From contig NZ_QAOF01000001.1 of NCBI RefSeq assembly GCF_003050745.1, positions 682,001 through 746,000 on the forward strand: a DNA stretch of 64,000 bases, written 5' to 3'. The position numbers and the translations under genes were made by a program. The notes under the pieces were generated by a model, which was not told where the DNA came from, did no database searches, and was given only the letters and a program-made list of their open reading frames with translations. Source of the stretch: Sphingomonas sp. PP-CE-3G-477. GTDB taxonomy: Bacteria; Pseudomonadota; Alphaproteobacteria; Sphingomonadales; Sphingomonadaceae. Below, piece by piece: positions 43,163 to 51,713 of this stretch (positions within the stretch are counted from its first letter, which is position 1; each line of letters begins with the position of its first letter).

Positions 43163-44172
43163 CCGCCCGTGACGCTCATGTGACGCGCAACCGCTGGGCC
43201 TTCGCCCTGGCCGATGCGGAAGTCGTGCGCCTTGGGTTTGGCGTAAAGCCCTGCGTCGATCGCCTCGTCTAGACCAGCGGTGCCGCCTTCGCGCAATGCC
43301 GCCTTCAGGTCGACCTGATCGTCATGGCCGAGGCACATGTACAGCTTGCCCTCGGTAGTAAGCCGAACGCGGTTGCAGCCGTCGCAGAAATTGGCGGTCA
43401 GCGGCGATATCAGCCCGAGCCGCGTGCGCGCGCCGTCAACGTTCCAGTAGCGCGCCGGGCCACCAGTCTTGTGCGCGTCGCGGGCGAGCGTGAACTGCTC
43501 GCTCAGCTCGTCGAACACCTTGGTCAGCGGCAGGAAGCGATCAGTGCGGTCTTCGTCGATCGCGCCCAAAGGCATCGTCTCGATCAGCGACAGGTCGAAG
43601 CCCTCATCGCGGCACCAAGCGAGCATCGGCGCGATCTCGTCCTCGTTGAAGCCCTTCAGCGCGACCATGTTGATCTTGATCGCCAGCCCGGCGTCACGTG
43701 CGGCATAAATGCCGCCGATCACCTGCGAAACGTCGCCATGGCGAGTGATGTAGCGGAACCGCTCGGGGTCGCGGCTGTCCATGCTGACATTGACGCGGCG
43801 GATACCGGCATCGACCATCGCCTCGGCATGCTGCGCCAGGCGCGTGCCGTTGGTGGTCATCGTCAGTTCTTCGAGACCCGACCCGATGTTGTGACCAAGG
43901 CGCTGGACCAGTTCGGCGACATCGCGGCGCACGAGCGGCTCGCCACCCGACAGGCGGATCTTGGTCACGCCGCGCGCGATGAAGCGCTCGGCGATGATCG
44001 CGATCTCTTCCAGGCTCAACAGCTTGCTGCGCGGCAGGAACGTCATCTTTTCGGACATGCAATAGCGACAGCGCAGGTCGCAGCGATCCGTGACCGAAAT
44101 CCGCAGATACTTGATCGTGCGACCATGCGTATCGCGCAGCGGCTTTTGCAATGAGGCTGGCGCGATCGTCAT
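43159..44172 (-). CDS. moaA: GTP 3',8-cyclase (molybdenum cofactor synthesis)
   Basis: The 337-residue radical-SAM enzyme converts GTP to 3',8-cH2GTP in the first step of molybdenum cofactor synthesis. The N-terminal cluster motif CDLRCRYCM (Cx3Cx2C) and a C-terminal cluster (FCDGCNRVRLTTEGKLYMC) are both intact, and the chain ends in Gly-Gly as required. I chose ATG 44172; the frame extends further but reads through the divergent c-di-GMP gene. No other moa gene is in the window. Confidence 0.94.
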   Translation of the reverse strand: MTIAPASLQKPLRDTHGRTIKYLRISVTDRCDLRCRYCMSEKMTFLPRSKLLSLEEIAIIAERFIARGVTKIRLSGGEPLVRRDVAELVQRLGHNIGSGLEELTMTTNGTRLAQHAEAMVDAGIRRVNVSMDSRDPERFRYITRHGDVSQVIGGIYAARDAGLAIKINMVALKGFNEDEIAPMLAWCRDEGFDLSLIETMPLGAIDEDRTDRFLPLTKVFDELSEQFTLARDAHKTGGPARYWNVDGARTRLGLISPLTANFCDGCNRVRLTTEGKLYMCLGHDDQVDLKAALREGGTAGLDEAIDAGLYAKPKAHDFRIGQGEGPAVARHMSVTGG

Positions 44173-44287
44173 CGTATCAGAGCTAGGGGCTGACTTGGTC
44201 GGTAACAAGGCCGGACCGGCTGGTAATGGATTGGCGGAGGGCGATACGCCAGCTAGGCTCGCACCGATTGGCTGGGGTGCGACGGGA

Positions 44288-45970
44288 ATGGAAGACATGC
44301 AGACGGCAACGACGCTGTTCGCGATATCGTTCCGTCAACGCGATGAAATCGCGGAGATTTTGGCGTCGGCTGGCGCGGGTGCGGGCTGGCACGCGGTGGT
44401 CGTGCAGGACGCCAAGGCGATCGAAAGCCGCTTCCTGGCGAGCGGCGCTGCGGTGGCCATGATCGACGCGCGTGGTGCGCTCGACGACGCGCTTTCGGCG
44501 ACGCGTTTGCTGGGAGGGCTCGTCGCCACCAACGGCGCGGCTTTGCTGGTCCTGGTCTCTCGCGGCGACGTCGAGGCGATCGGCGAGTTCTTCGATGCGG
44601 GCGCGACGCAATTCCTCGCCAGCCCGGCGAGCGACAGCGAACTGGTGCAGGCGTTGCGCTTCGCCGGACGCCATGCGGCGCGTGCCTCGGGCGGCACGAT
44701 CGACCGGCGCGGCATACCCGGCGCGTCGTTGTACGACCGCGAGACGGGCGACGCGCGGCGCTGGATCGTCGGGCGGATCGCCGACGACCGGCCGGTCGCG
44801 GTCGTGCTGGTCGCATTGTCGCGGCTCGATATCGTCAATGCCGCGCATGGCCGACCCGCGGTGGACGGGCTGATCGAGGCCGCCGTTCGCCGTGCGGAGA
44901 CCGTCGCGCGCGAGGCGATCGGCGTCGAGGCGATGGTCGCACGGCTCGGCGGGTCGGAATTCGTGCTGGTGATCGAGGCGTCGGGCGCCGCGGTGACGGC
45001 CGCGATCACCGCGCTGGACGCTGCCCTCGCGCGGCCGTTCGCGGTGGCGGATACGCGCGCCGTGCTCGGGTGCCGGTTCGGCGTGGCGCAGCGCCAGCCG
45101 GGCGACGATGCGGCGGCGTTGCTGCGCCGTGCGAGCGAGGCGCTGGCCGAGGCGAAGGCTAGCGACGGATCGGTGCTGCACGTCGCGCTGCCCGACGGGG
45201 TCGCGCCGATCGACGCTTTGGCGATCGACCTCCACCATGCGATCGAGCGCGACGAGATCGATCTGCGCTGGCAGCCACAGGTCGAGATCGCGAGCGGCAG
45301 GATCACGGGGGTCGAGGCGCTCGCGCGGTGGAGCCATCCGAAGCTGGGGCCGCTCGGCGCCGACGCGCTGTTCGATGCTGCCGACCGTGCCGACCTGGGG
45401 ATCGCGCTGTCCGATCACATCCAGCGGCTCGTACTCGCGCGCGCGGTCGCGTGGCCGGCGGAATTGGGGACGCTGCGCGTGTCGCTGAACCTCACCGCGG
45501 CCGATATCACGCGACCCGGCTTCGGTGCGCTGTTCCTGGCGCGGATCGACGAGAGCGGGTTTCCGCGCGGGCGGCTGACCGTCGAGATTACCGAGACCGG
45601 GCTGATCGAGGATCTTGCCGCCGCATCGGCGTTGCTGGCGGAGCTGCGCGGGGCAGGGTGCCGGGTGGCGATCGACGATTTCGGCACGGGCTATTCGAGT
45701 CTGGCCTATCTGAAGTCGCTGCCGCTCGATTACGTCAAGATCGACAAGTCGCTGGTGCGGGACATTGATGGCAGCGCGCGCGACCGCGTGGTGGTGGCCG
45801 GCGCGATCACGATGGCGCGTTCGCTGGGGCTCGCGGTGATCGCCGAAGGGGTCGAGCGGCCGTCGCAGCTCGAACTGCTCGCCGCGGGTGGGTGCAGCCT
45901 GTACCAGGGCTTCCTGCTGTCGGAGCCGGTCGGCGAGGCGGCGTTGCTCGAACTGATGGCGAGAGAATGA
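44288..45970 (+). CDS. c-di-GMP phosphodiesterase with pseudo-receiver and degenerate GGDEF
   Basis: The 560-residue protein has three parts. Residues 1-130 resemble a receiver fold but lack the acidic pair and the conserved Lys (LASPAS in its place). A GGDEF-like domain reads GGSEF near residue 221, so cyclase activity is unlikely. The EAL domain is intact: EAL near 343, LNLTAAD, EITETG, DDFGTGYSSLAYL, KIDKSLV, AEGVE and YQGFLLSEPV. It should hydrolyse c-di-GMP to pGpG. It overlaps the following SnoaL-like gene by ATGA. Confidence 0.88.
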   Translation: MEDMQTATTLFAISFRQRDEIAEILASAGAGAGWHAVVVQDAKAIESRFLASGAAVAMIDARGALDDALSATRLLGGLVATNGAALLVLVSRGDVEAIGEFFDAGATQFLASPASDSELVQALRFAGRHAARASGGTIDRRGIPGASLYDRETGDARRWIVGRIADDRPVAVVLVALSRLDIVNAAHGRPAVDGLIEAAVRRAETVAREAIGVEAMVARLGGSEFVLVIEASGAAVTAAITALDAALARPFAVADTRAVLGCRFGVAQRQPGDDAAALLRRASEALAEAKASDGSVLHVALPDGVAPIDALAIDLHHAIERDEIDLRWQPQVEIASGRITGVEALARWSHPKLGPLGADALFDAADRADLGIALSDHIQRLVLARAVAWPAELGTLRVSLNLTAADITRPGFGALFLARIDESGFPRGRLTVEITETGLIEDLAAASALLAELRGAGCRVAIDDFGTGYSSLAYLKSLPLDYVKIDKSLVRDIDGSARDRVVVAGAITMARSLGLAVIAEGVERPSQLELLAAGGCSLYQGFLLSEPVGEAALLELMARE

Positions 45971-46404
45971 TGCGTACCCTGATGCTACCCTTCGCGCTGA
46001 TGACGGTCGCGACAGCGGCGCCTGCCCAGACGCGAACGCAAACCCCCGCCGAAACCGCGATCCGCCAAAGCATGGAGGCGAGCGCCGCGGGATGGAATGC
46101 CGGCGATCTCGTGCGGTTCATGGATGTGTACGCGGATGATGCGGTGTTCGTGACGCCGAAAGGTCTGCTGCGCGGGAAGGAGGCGATCTCCGCCAAATAC
46201 CGGCCGAGCTTTCGCGGAACGGGCAATGCGCGCGGCAAGCTGTCGTTCGCGTTCCTCGAGATGCGCGGGATCGATCCGCGCCATGCGATGCTGTTCGCGC
46301 GGTGGACGCTGACAGGGCCCTCGACCACCGAATCGGGCATGACCACGCTGGTGTTCGAGCGGCGCGGCGCGGCGTGGCAGATCATCGCCGACCACAGCAG
46401 CTGA
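45967..46404 (+). CDS. SnoaL/DUF4440-like exported protein
   Basis: The 145-residue protein begins MMRTLMLPFALMTVATAAPA, a signal peptide, and continues with a SnoaL/NTF2-like fold: IRQSMEASAAGWNAGDLVRF, YADDAVFVTPKGLLRGKEA and TTLVFERRGAAWQIIADHSS. Such domains are a cone-shaped barrel often used as small-molecule-binding enzymes or scaffolds. It overlaps the phosphodiesterase gene (ATGA) and may share its transcript; any functional link is unproved. Confidence 0.8.
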   Translation: MMRTLMLPFALMTVATAAPAQTRTQTPAETAIRQSMEASAAGWNAGDLVRFMDVYADDAVFVTPKGLLRGKEAISAKYRPSFRGTGNARGKLSFAFLEMRGIDPRHAMLFARWTLTGPSTTESGMTTLVFERRGAAWQIIADHSS

Positions 46405-46436
46405 CGCGTGCCGGACACGCTTATCGGGATGGTGAA

Positions 46437-47423
46437 ATGACGCAAACGCTCGACCGCGCGACAGCAGCGCGGTTTGCCGAACTGACGCTGCGGCATCTAA
46501 CCCGCGAATGGCCGTACAAGCTCGATCAGACGCTGGCCGGGCCCGACGATCTCGCGCTGCCGAAGACGTTACACCCCGTATTCCACGGCAGTTTCGACTG
46601 GCATAGCTGCGTTCACGGCTGGTGGCAGGTGATGCGCCTCGCGCGGCTGTATCCCGACATGGCGCAGGCCCGCGCGGTCGAGGCGCTCGCGGACCGGATG
46701 CTGGTGCCGGCGTCGATCGCGGGGGAGGTCGCGTATCTGGACCGGCCGATGACGGGCGGGTTCGAGCGGCCTTATGGCTGGGGATGGCTGCTCGCGCTGC
46801 ACGACGAGCTGGCGCGGCGTCCCGATCGGCCATGGGCGGCGGCGGTCGAGCCGTTGGCGCGCGCGTTCGCGGCCCGGTTCGCGGCGTATCTGCCGAAGCT
46901 GATCTACCCGGTGCGGAGCGGGAAGCATGACTGCACCGCGTTCGCGCTCGTCCACGCGCTGCGCTGGGCGCGGACGCACGACGCGTCGCTCGCCGTGCTG
47001 ATCGAGGCGCGCGCGCGGGACTGGTACGGGGACGACCGCGACTGCCGGCCGTTCGAGCCGAGCGGGGAGGATTTCCTGTCGGCGACGCTCTGCGAGGCGG
47101 CGTTGATGAAGGACGTGCTCGGGGCCGAGTTCGCGCCGTGGCTGGCGGCGTTCCTGCCCGATCCGTTCGGTGCCGCGACTGCGTGCCTCCGCTCCCCCGC
47201 GATCGTCAGCGACCGGTCCGACGGCCGCCTCGCGCATCTCGACGGCGTGAACCTGTCGCGCGCGTGGTGCTGGCGGACGATCGCCGACGCGCTGCCCGAT
47301 CCTGCCACCGCGCGCGCCATCGCCGACGCGCACCTGGCGGAGGCGCTGCCGCATCTCGCGGACGACTACATGGGCGAGCATTGGCTGGCGACGTTCGCAC
47401 TGCTCGCGCTGGAGGCCGGCTGA
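46437..47423 (+). CDS. DUF2891 family protein
   Basis: The 328-residue cytoplasmic protein matches the DUF2891 pattern: LHPVFHGSFDWHSCVHGWWQ, GWGWLLALHDEL, GKHDCTAFALVHALRWA and LSRAWCWRTIADALPD. It is largely alpha-helical and resembles an alpha/alpha-barrel glycan enzyme fold, with several conserved Asp/His/Trp residues. The function is unknown. Ribosome binding GGGATGG precedes ATG 46437. Confidence 0.85.
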   Translation: MTQTLDRATAARFAELTLRHLTREWPYKLDQTLAGPDDLALPKTLHPVFHGSFDWHSCVHGWWQVMRLARLYPDMAQARAVEALADRMLVPASIAGEVAYLDRPMTGGFERPYGWGWLLALHDELARRPDRPWAAAVEPLARAFAARFAAYLPKLIYPVRSGKHDCTAFALVHALRWARTHDASLAVLIEARARDWYGDDRDCRPFEPSGEDFLSATLCEAALMKDVLGAEFAPWLAAFLPDPFGAATACLRSPAIVSDRSDGRLAHLDGVNLSRAWCWRTIADALPDPATARAIADAHLAEALPHLADDYMGEHWLATFALLALEAG

Positions 47424-47494
47424 TCTGAAGAGAAGGGGCTGGCGTAGCGGACCACGCTGCCTAAGGTCGCATCATCGAACGAAAGAGAGTGATG

Positions 47495-49606
47495 ATGCAA
47501 AGACGCCTGCCGTTCCTGGCCTTGCTGGCCCTTTCCACGACCGCGCTGGCGCAGACGTCGGCTCCGCCGCCCGCCGCCGATCCGAACGCGTATCTCGAGG
47601 ACATCCACGGCGCGCGTGCGCTCGATACCGTCAAGCGGTGGAACACGCAGTCGCTCGCCGCGCTCGAAGCCAAGCCGGGCTACGCGCGCTACCGCCAGCG
47701 CGCGCTCGACCTGTTGCAGGCGGATCGCCAGATCGCGACGCCCGACCAGATCCTCGGCGATCAGGTGCTGAACCTGTGGCAGGACAAGACCAACGTGCGC
47801 GGGCTGTGGCGGGTCGCGTCGCTGGCCTCGTTCACCAGCGACAAGCCGGTGTGGCGGACGCTGATCGACGTCGATGCGCTCGGCAAGGCCGAAGGCAAGA
47901 GCTGGGTGTGGAAGGGCGCGACGTGCCGCTCGCCGTCGTACGACCGCTGCATGGTCGAACTGTCGAACGGCGGCGGCGATGCGGTGGTCGAGCGCGAGTT
48001 CGATATTCCCTCGGGCAAGTTCGTGACCGACGGCTTCGTCGTGCCGAGCTTCAAGACCGGGCTGAACTGGGCCGGGCCTAACGCGCTGTACGTGGCGACC
48101 GATTTCGGGCCCGACAGCCTCACCAAGTCGGGCTATCCGCGCACCGTCAAGCGGTGGCAGCGCGGCACGCCGCTCGCCTCGGCAACGATCGTCACGAGCG
48201 CGACGCCGGACGATGTCGGGATCGAGACCAACGTCTTCTCCGAAGGCGATCGCCGTTATGCGCTGGTCTCCCGCAACGTCGACTTCTTCCATTCCAAGCG
48301 CAGCCATATCGCCGATGACGGCCGGCTGGTGCCGTCGCCGCTGCCCGACGATGCGGTGATGAGCACGGTGCTCGACGGGCGCCTGATCGCGACGCTCGCC
48401 TCCGACTGGCGCGGGATCCCGAGCGGATCGGTGATCGCGTATTCGATCGCCGACGTGCTGGCGAGCCACGCGCCGACGATCGAGCGCGTCCTGGTACCGA
48501 CCGCGACGCAGGCGGTGGAGCAGGTCGATTCGAGCAAGTCGGTGCTGTGGGTGAAGATGCTCGACGACGTCTCGGGCCGGCTCGTGTCGCTGACGCGCGG
48601 CGCGGACGGCATCTGGACGCAAGGCGTCGCGGCGTTGCCGACCGCATCGACGATCCACCTCGAGGCGACCGCGGGCAAGAACGACGTCGCCTTCGCGGTG
48701 GTCGAGAGCTTTCTCAGCCCGCCCGCGCTTTATGCCGTCCGCCCCAATGCCAAGCCGGTGGCGGTCGATACGCTGCCCGCGCGGTTCGACGCCTCGATGA
48801 TGCAAGTCGAACAGCGGTTCGCGACCTCGAAGGACGGGACGAAGATCCCGTATTTCCTGGTGCGCAAGAAGGGCACGACGGGCCCCGTGCCCGCGCTGGT
48901 CCACGCGTATGGCGGGTTCCGCAACGCGCAGACGCCGACCTACCTCGTCGACCAGCCGTACCGCTCGGGCCCGGCCGGATTGTTCTGGGTCGAGGAAGGC
49001 AACGCGTTCGTGCTCGCCAACATCCGTGGCGGCGGCGAATACGGGCCGCGCTGGCATCAGATGCCGCTGCGCGAAAACCGGCAAAAGGCGTATGACGATC
49101 TTCACGCAGTCGGCGACGATCTTGTCCGCACCGGTGTCAGCGCAAAACGGAAGATCGCGGTCTCGGGCCGGTCGAACGGCGGCCTGCTGGTCGGCGTCGC
49201 GATGGAGCAGCGTCCCGATCTCTACGGCGCGATCGTGATGGGGTCGCCGCTGCTCGACATGCAGCGCTATTCGCATCTGTCGGCGGGCGCGTCGTGGATC
49301 GGCGAATATGGCGACCCGGACAAGCCCGCGGACTGGGCGTTCATCTCGCAATATTCGCCGTACCAGAATTTGAAGCGCGGCGTGCAATACCCGACGCCGT
49401 TCATCTACACCTCGACCGAAGACGACCGCGTCCACCCCGGCCACGCGCGCAAATTCGCCGCGCGGCTGGAAGCGTATGGCGATCCGTTCTTTTACTATGA
49501 GAACCCGGAGGGAGGCCATGCGGCGGGCGCCGACAAGATCGAGGACGCCAAGCGCGCCGCGCTCGTCACCGTCTATCTGAACGCGCAACTCGCGCCACAA
49601 CGCTGA
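47495..49606 (+). CDS. Exported prolyl oligopeptidase family (S9) peptidase
   Basis: The 703-residue protein has a signal peptide (to about ALAQTSA, residue 22), a beta-propeller N-terminal part, and a C-terminal S9 catalytic domain: GRSNGGLLVGVAMEQ (nucleophile Ser about residue 560), Asp in TEDDRVHPGHARKFA and His in EGGHAAG. It cleaves short peptides after Pro or a related residue. Two in-frame ATGs at 47492 and 47495 are possible; I prefer 47495 for spacing to AAAGAGAG. First of a run of exported peptidase genes. Confidence 0.92.
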   Translation: MQRRLPFLALLALSTTALAQTSAPPPAADPNAYLEDIHGARALDTVKRWNTQSLAALEAKPGYARYRQRALDLLQADRQIATPDQILGDQVLNLWQDKTNVRGLWRVASLASFTSDKPVWRTLIDVDALGKAEGKSWVWKGATCRSPSYDRCMVELSNGGGDAVVEREFDIPSGKFVTDGFVVPSFKTGLNWAGPNALYVATDFGPDSLTKSGYPRTVKRWQRGTPLASATIVTSATPDDVGIETNVFSEGDRRYALVSRNVDFFHSKRSHIADDGRLVPSPLPDDAVMSTVLDGRLIATLASDWRGIPSGSVIAYSIADVLASHAPTIERVLVPTATQAVEQVDSSKSVLWVKMLDDVSGRLVSLTRGADGIWTQGVAALPTASTIHLEATAGKNDVAFAVVESFLSPPALYAVRPNAKPVAVDTLPARFDASMMQVEQRFATSKDGTKIPYFLVRKKGTTGPVPALVHAYGGFRNAQTPTYLVDQPYRSGPAGLFWVEEGNAFVLANIRGGGEYGPRWHQMPLRENRQKAYDDLHAVGDDLVRTGVSAKRKIAVSGRSNGGLLVGVAMEQRPDLYGAIVMGSPLLDMQRYSHLSAGASWIGEYGDPDKPADWAFISQYSPYQNLKRGVQYPTPFIYTSTEDDRVHPGHARKFAARLEAYGDPFFYYENPEGGHAAGADKIEDAKRAALVTVYLNAQLAPQR

Positions 49607-49623
49607 TCGTCAGGAATTTCAAG

Positions 49624-51402
49624 ATGCGTAATTTCCGTCTGTTGCTCGGCGCCGCGATGCTGGCGCTGCCCGTCTCGTCGATCCCTGCGCCCGTGCTTGC
49701 CGCGCAAGCCGAGACGAGCGCGTTCACGTCGCTGTCGAAGCGCTATGTCGATGGCCTCGCCCGCCTCAATCCGTCGTCGGCGACATCGCTCGGCGATCAC
49801 CGGTTCGACACGCAGGTCACCGACATGTCCGCCGCAGGACGCGCCAAGCGTGAGGCGTTCTCGAAAGCGATGCTCGCCGATCTCCAGCGGATCGACCGCA
49901 AAGCCCTGTCGCGCGAGGAGCAGGTCGATGCGGCGTTGCTCGACAATGCGCTGCGCTACGACATCTGGGACACCGAGACGCTCGGCGGGTGGGCATGGGA
50001 CCCGCAGGTCTATAACGACATTGCCGGCAGCTCGCTCTATTCGCTCGCCGCACGCGATTTCGCACCCTGGCCACAGCGGCTGAACGCGGCGACCGCGCGG
50101 ATGGAGTCGCTCCCCGCATTGCTGGCCCAGGCACGCGCCAACATCGTCCCCGCCCGCGTGCCGTCGATCTACGCGACGACCGTGGCGAAACAGAACAGCG
50201 GCATCGTCGACATCGCCGAGACCATGCTCGCCCCGCATAAGAGCGAGTTGTCGGCAGCGGACGTCAAGCGGTTCGACGCCGCGCTCGTGAAACTGAAGGC
50301 GGCGGTCGCCGAGCATCAGGTCTGGCTCGACAAGACGCTCGTGCCCGGTGCCAAGGGCGACTTCCGCCTTGGCGCGGCGCTCTACGACAAGAAGCTCGGC
50401 TTCGCGCTGCAATCCGACCTCACCCGAACCGAGATCAAGCGCCGCGCGCAAGCCGCGATCGTCGACACGCGCGCGCAGATGTACGCGATCGCGCGCCAGA
50501 TATTCGGCGCCAAGAAGGGCGCGCTGCTGCTTCCCGACAAGCCGTCCGAAGCGCAGCAACAGGCTGCGATCCAGCTCGCGCTCGAACTCACCTACGCCAA
50601 GCGCCCGCCACGCGACGGCATGATCGACGCCTCGACCAAGGCGCTGGCGCAGGCGACCGCGTTCGTCCGCGACAAGGGGTTGGTCGGCATGCCCGACAGT
50701 CCCGTGAAGATCATCACGATGCCCAAGTTCCAGCAGGGCGTCGCGGTAGCCTACTGCGATTCCCCCGGCCCGCTGGAGAAGAACCTCGGCACGTTCTTCG
50801 CCGTCTCGCCGATTCCCGACGACTGGACCGAGGCGCAGGCGACGTCGTTTCTGAGCGAATATAACGACTACATGATCCACGACCTGGCCGTGCACGAAGC
50901 GATGCCAGGGCATTATCTCCAGCTCGCGCACGCCAATGCGACTCAGTCGACGCTGCGTGCGGTGCTCGGCTCGGGACCGTTCGTCGAGGGCTGGGCGGTC
51001 TATGCCGAGGGCATGATGGCGGACGAGGGCTATCTGAACGGTGACCCTCTGTTCAAGCTCACCGTGCTCAAGATGCGGCTGCGCTCGATCTCGAACTCGC
51101 TGCTCGACATCGGCATCCACACCGAGGGCATGACTCGCGAGCAGGCGATGCAGCTGATGACGCACACCGCGTTCCAGCAGGAGCGCGAGGCGGCGGGCAA
51201 ATGGGTCCGCGCCTCGCTCGGCTCGACGCAGCTGCTGAGCTATTTCACCGGCTATTCGGAGCATATGGCACTGCGGGAAGAGGCGAAGAAGCGGCAGGGC
51301 GCGGCGTTCGATCTCAAGCGCTACAACGATGCGCTGCTCGCGCATGGTTCGCCCCCGGTGCGCTACGTCCGCGAACTGCTGTTCGATTTGCCGATCGGCT
51401 GA
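49624..51402 (+). CDS. Exported DUF885 family protein (putative metallopeptidase), copy 1
   Basis: The 592-residue protein has a signal peptide (cleavage near VLAAQAE, residue 28) and the DUF885 motif HEAMPGHYLQLAHAN, starting at His about residue 424. The HExxxGHxxQ pattern is believed to bind zinc. Other family marks are AYCDSPGPLEKNLGTFF and EGWAVYAEGMM. It starts 18 bases after the S9 gene, so the two are probably cotranscribed. A second copy is at 56981. Confidence 0.9.
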   Translation: MRNFRLLLGAAMLALPVSSIPAPVLAAQAETSAFTSLSKRYVDGLARLNPSSATSLGDHRFDTQVTDMSAAGRAKREAFSKAMLADLQRIDRKALSREEQVDAALLDNALRYDIWDTETLGGWAWDPQVYNDIAGSSLYSLAARDFAPWPQRLNAATARMESLPALLAQARANIVPARVPSIYATTVAKQNSGIVDIAETMLAPHKSELSAADVKRFDAALVKLKAAVAEHQVWLDKTLVPGAKGDFRLGAALYDKKLGFALQSDLTRTEIKRRAQAAIVDTRAQMYAIARQIFGAKKGALLLPDKPSEAQQQAAIQLALELTYAKRPPRDGMIDASTKALAQATAFVRDKGLVGMPDSPVKIITMPKFQQGVAVAYCDSPGPLEKNLGTFFAVSPIPDDWTEAQATSFLSEYNDYMIHDLAVHEAMPGHYLQLAHANATQSTLRAVLGSGPFVEGWAVYAEGMMADEGYLNGDPLFKLTVLKMRLRSISNSLLDIGIHTEGMTREQAMQLMTHTAFQQEREAAGKWVRASLGSTQLLSYFTGYSEHMALREEAKKRQGAAFDLKRYNDALLAHGSPPVRYVRELLFDLPIG

Positions 51403-51421
51403 AGCAAGTAAAGAAATGATG

Positions 51422-51445
51422 CCCGAACCGGTTGGCGGGTTCGGG
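51422..51445 (+). terminator. Hairpin after the DUF885 gene
   Basis: CCCGAACC and GGTTCGGG form an 8-bp stem with an eight-base loop, 20 bases past the stop codon. No T-run follows. Confidence 0.45.
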
Positions 51446-51448
51446 ACT

Positions 51449-51485
51449 GGCAATCCCGTGCGACACAAAATCGCACGGGATTGCC
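51449..51485. repeat. Perfect 15-bp hairpin
   Basis: GGCAATCCCGTGCGA and its exact reverse complement TCGCACGGGATTGCC flank a seven-base loop (CACAAAA). It may be a terminator stem or a protein- or RNA-level signal; there is no T-run. Confidence 0.85.
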
Positions 51486-51713
51486 GAAACACCGTGACGA
51501 CAGGCTATCCGCGCGGTTCGCGCGCAGCATGCGTCCGTCTGGCAGGACGCCCTGCGTAGTTTCCGATCCTGACATGCCGCGTTGGCGGTGGCTATTTCGC
51601 CGATCGTGATCCGGTCGCGACGGTGCGATCGGAACGCCCGCCGCGTAAGCCCCGCCGCGCCATCGCGCGACGCCACTGACCGCGCCGTCATCATAGCCAG
51701 AAAGCGCATCATC

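Larger units (their letters stand above)
51403..51713. other. Intergenic region with two hairpins
   Basis: This 311-base stretch lies between the DUF885 and aldehyde dehydrogenase genes. It contains two hairpins (next entries) and no convincing gene; the right part is expected to hold the promoter of the dehydrogenase. Confidence 0.55.

Noticed and set aside
47366..49600. A 744-codon open frame on the minus strand opposite the S9 peptidase
   Set aside because: Its composition (Arg/Asp/Gln/His-rich) and lack of motifs show it is the antisense shadow of the prolyl oligopeptidase gene.
49573..51492. A 639-codon open frame on the minus strand opposite the DUF885 gene
   Set aside because: Antisense shadow with Arg/Leu-rich low-complexity composition; the plus-strand gene has a signal peptide and metal-type motif.
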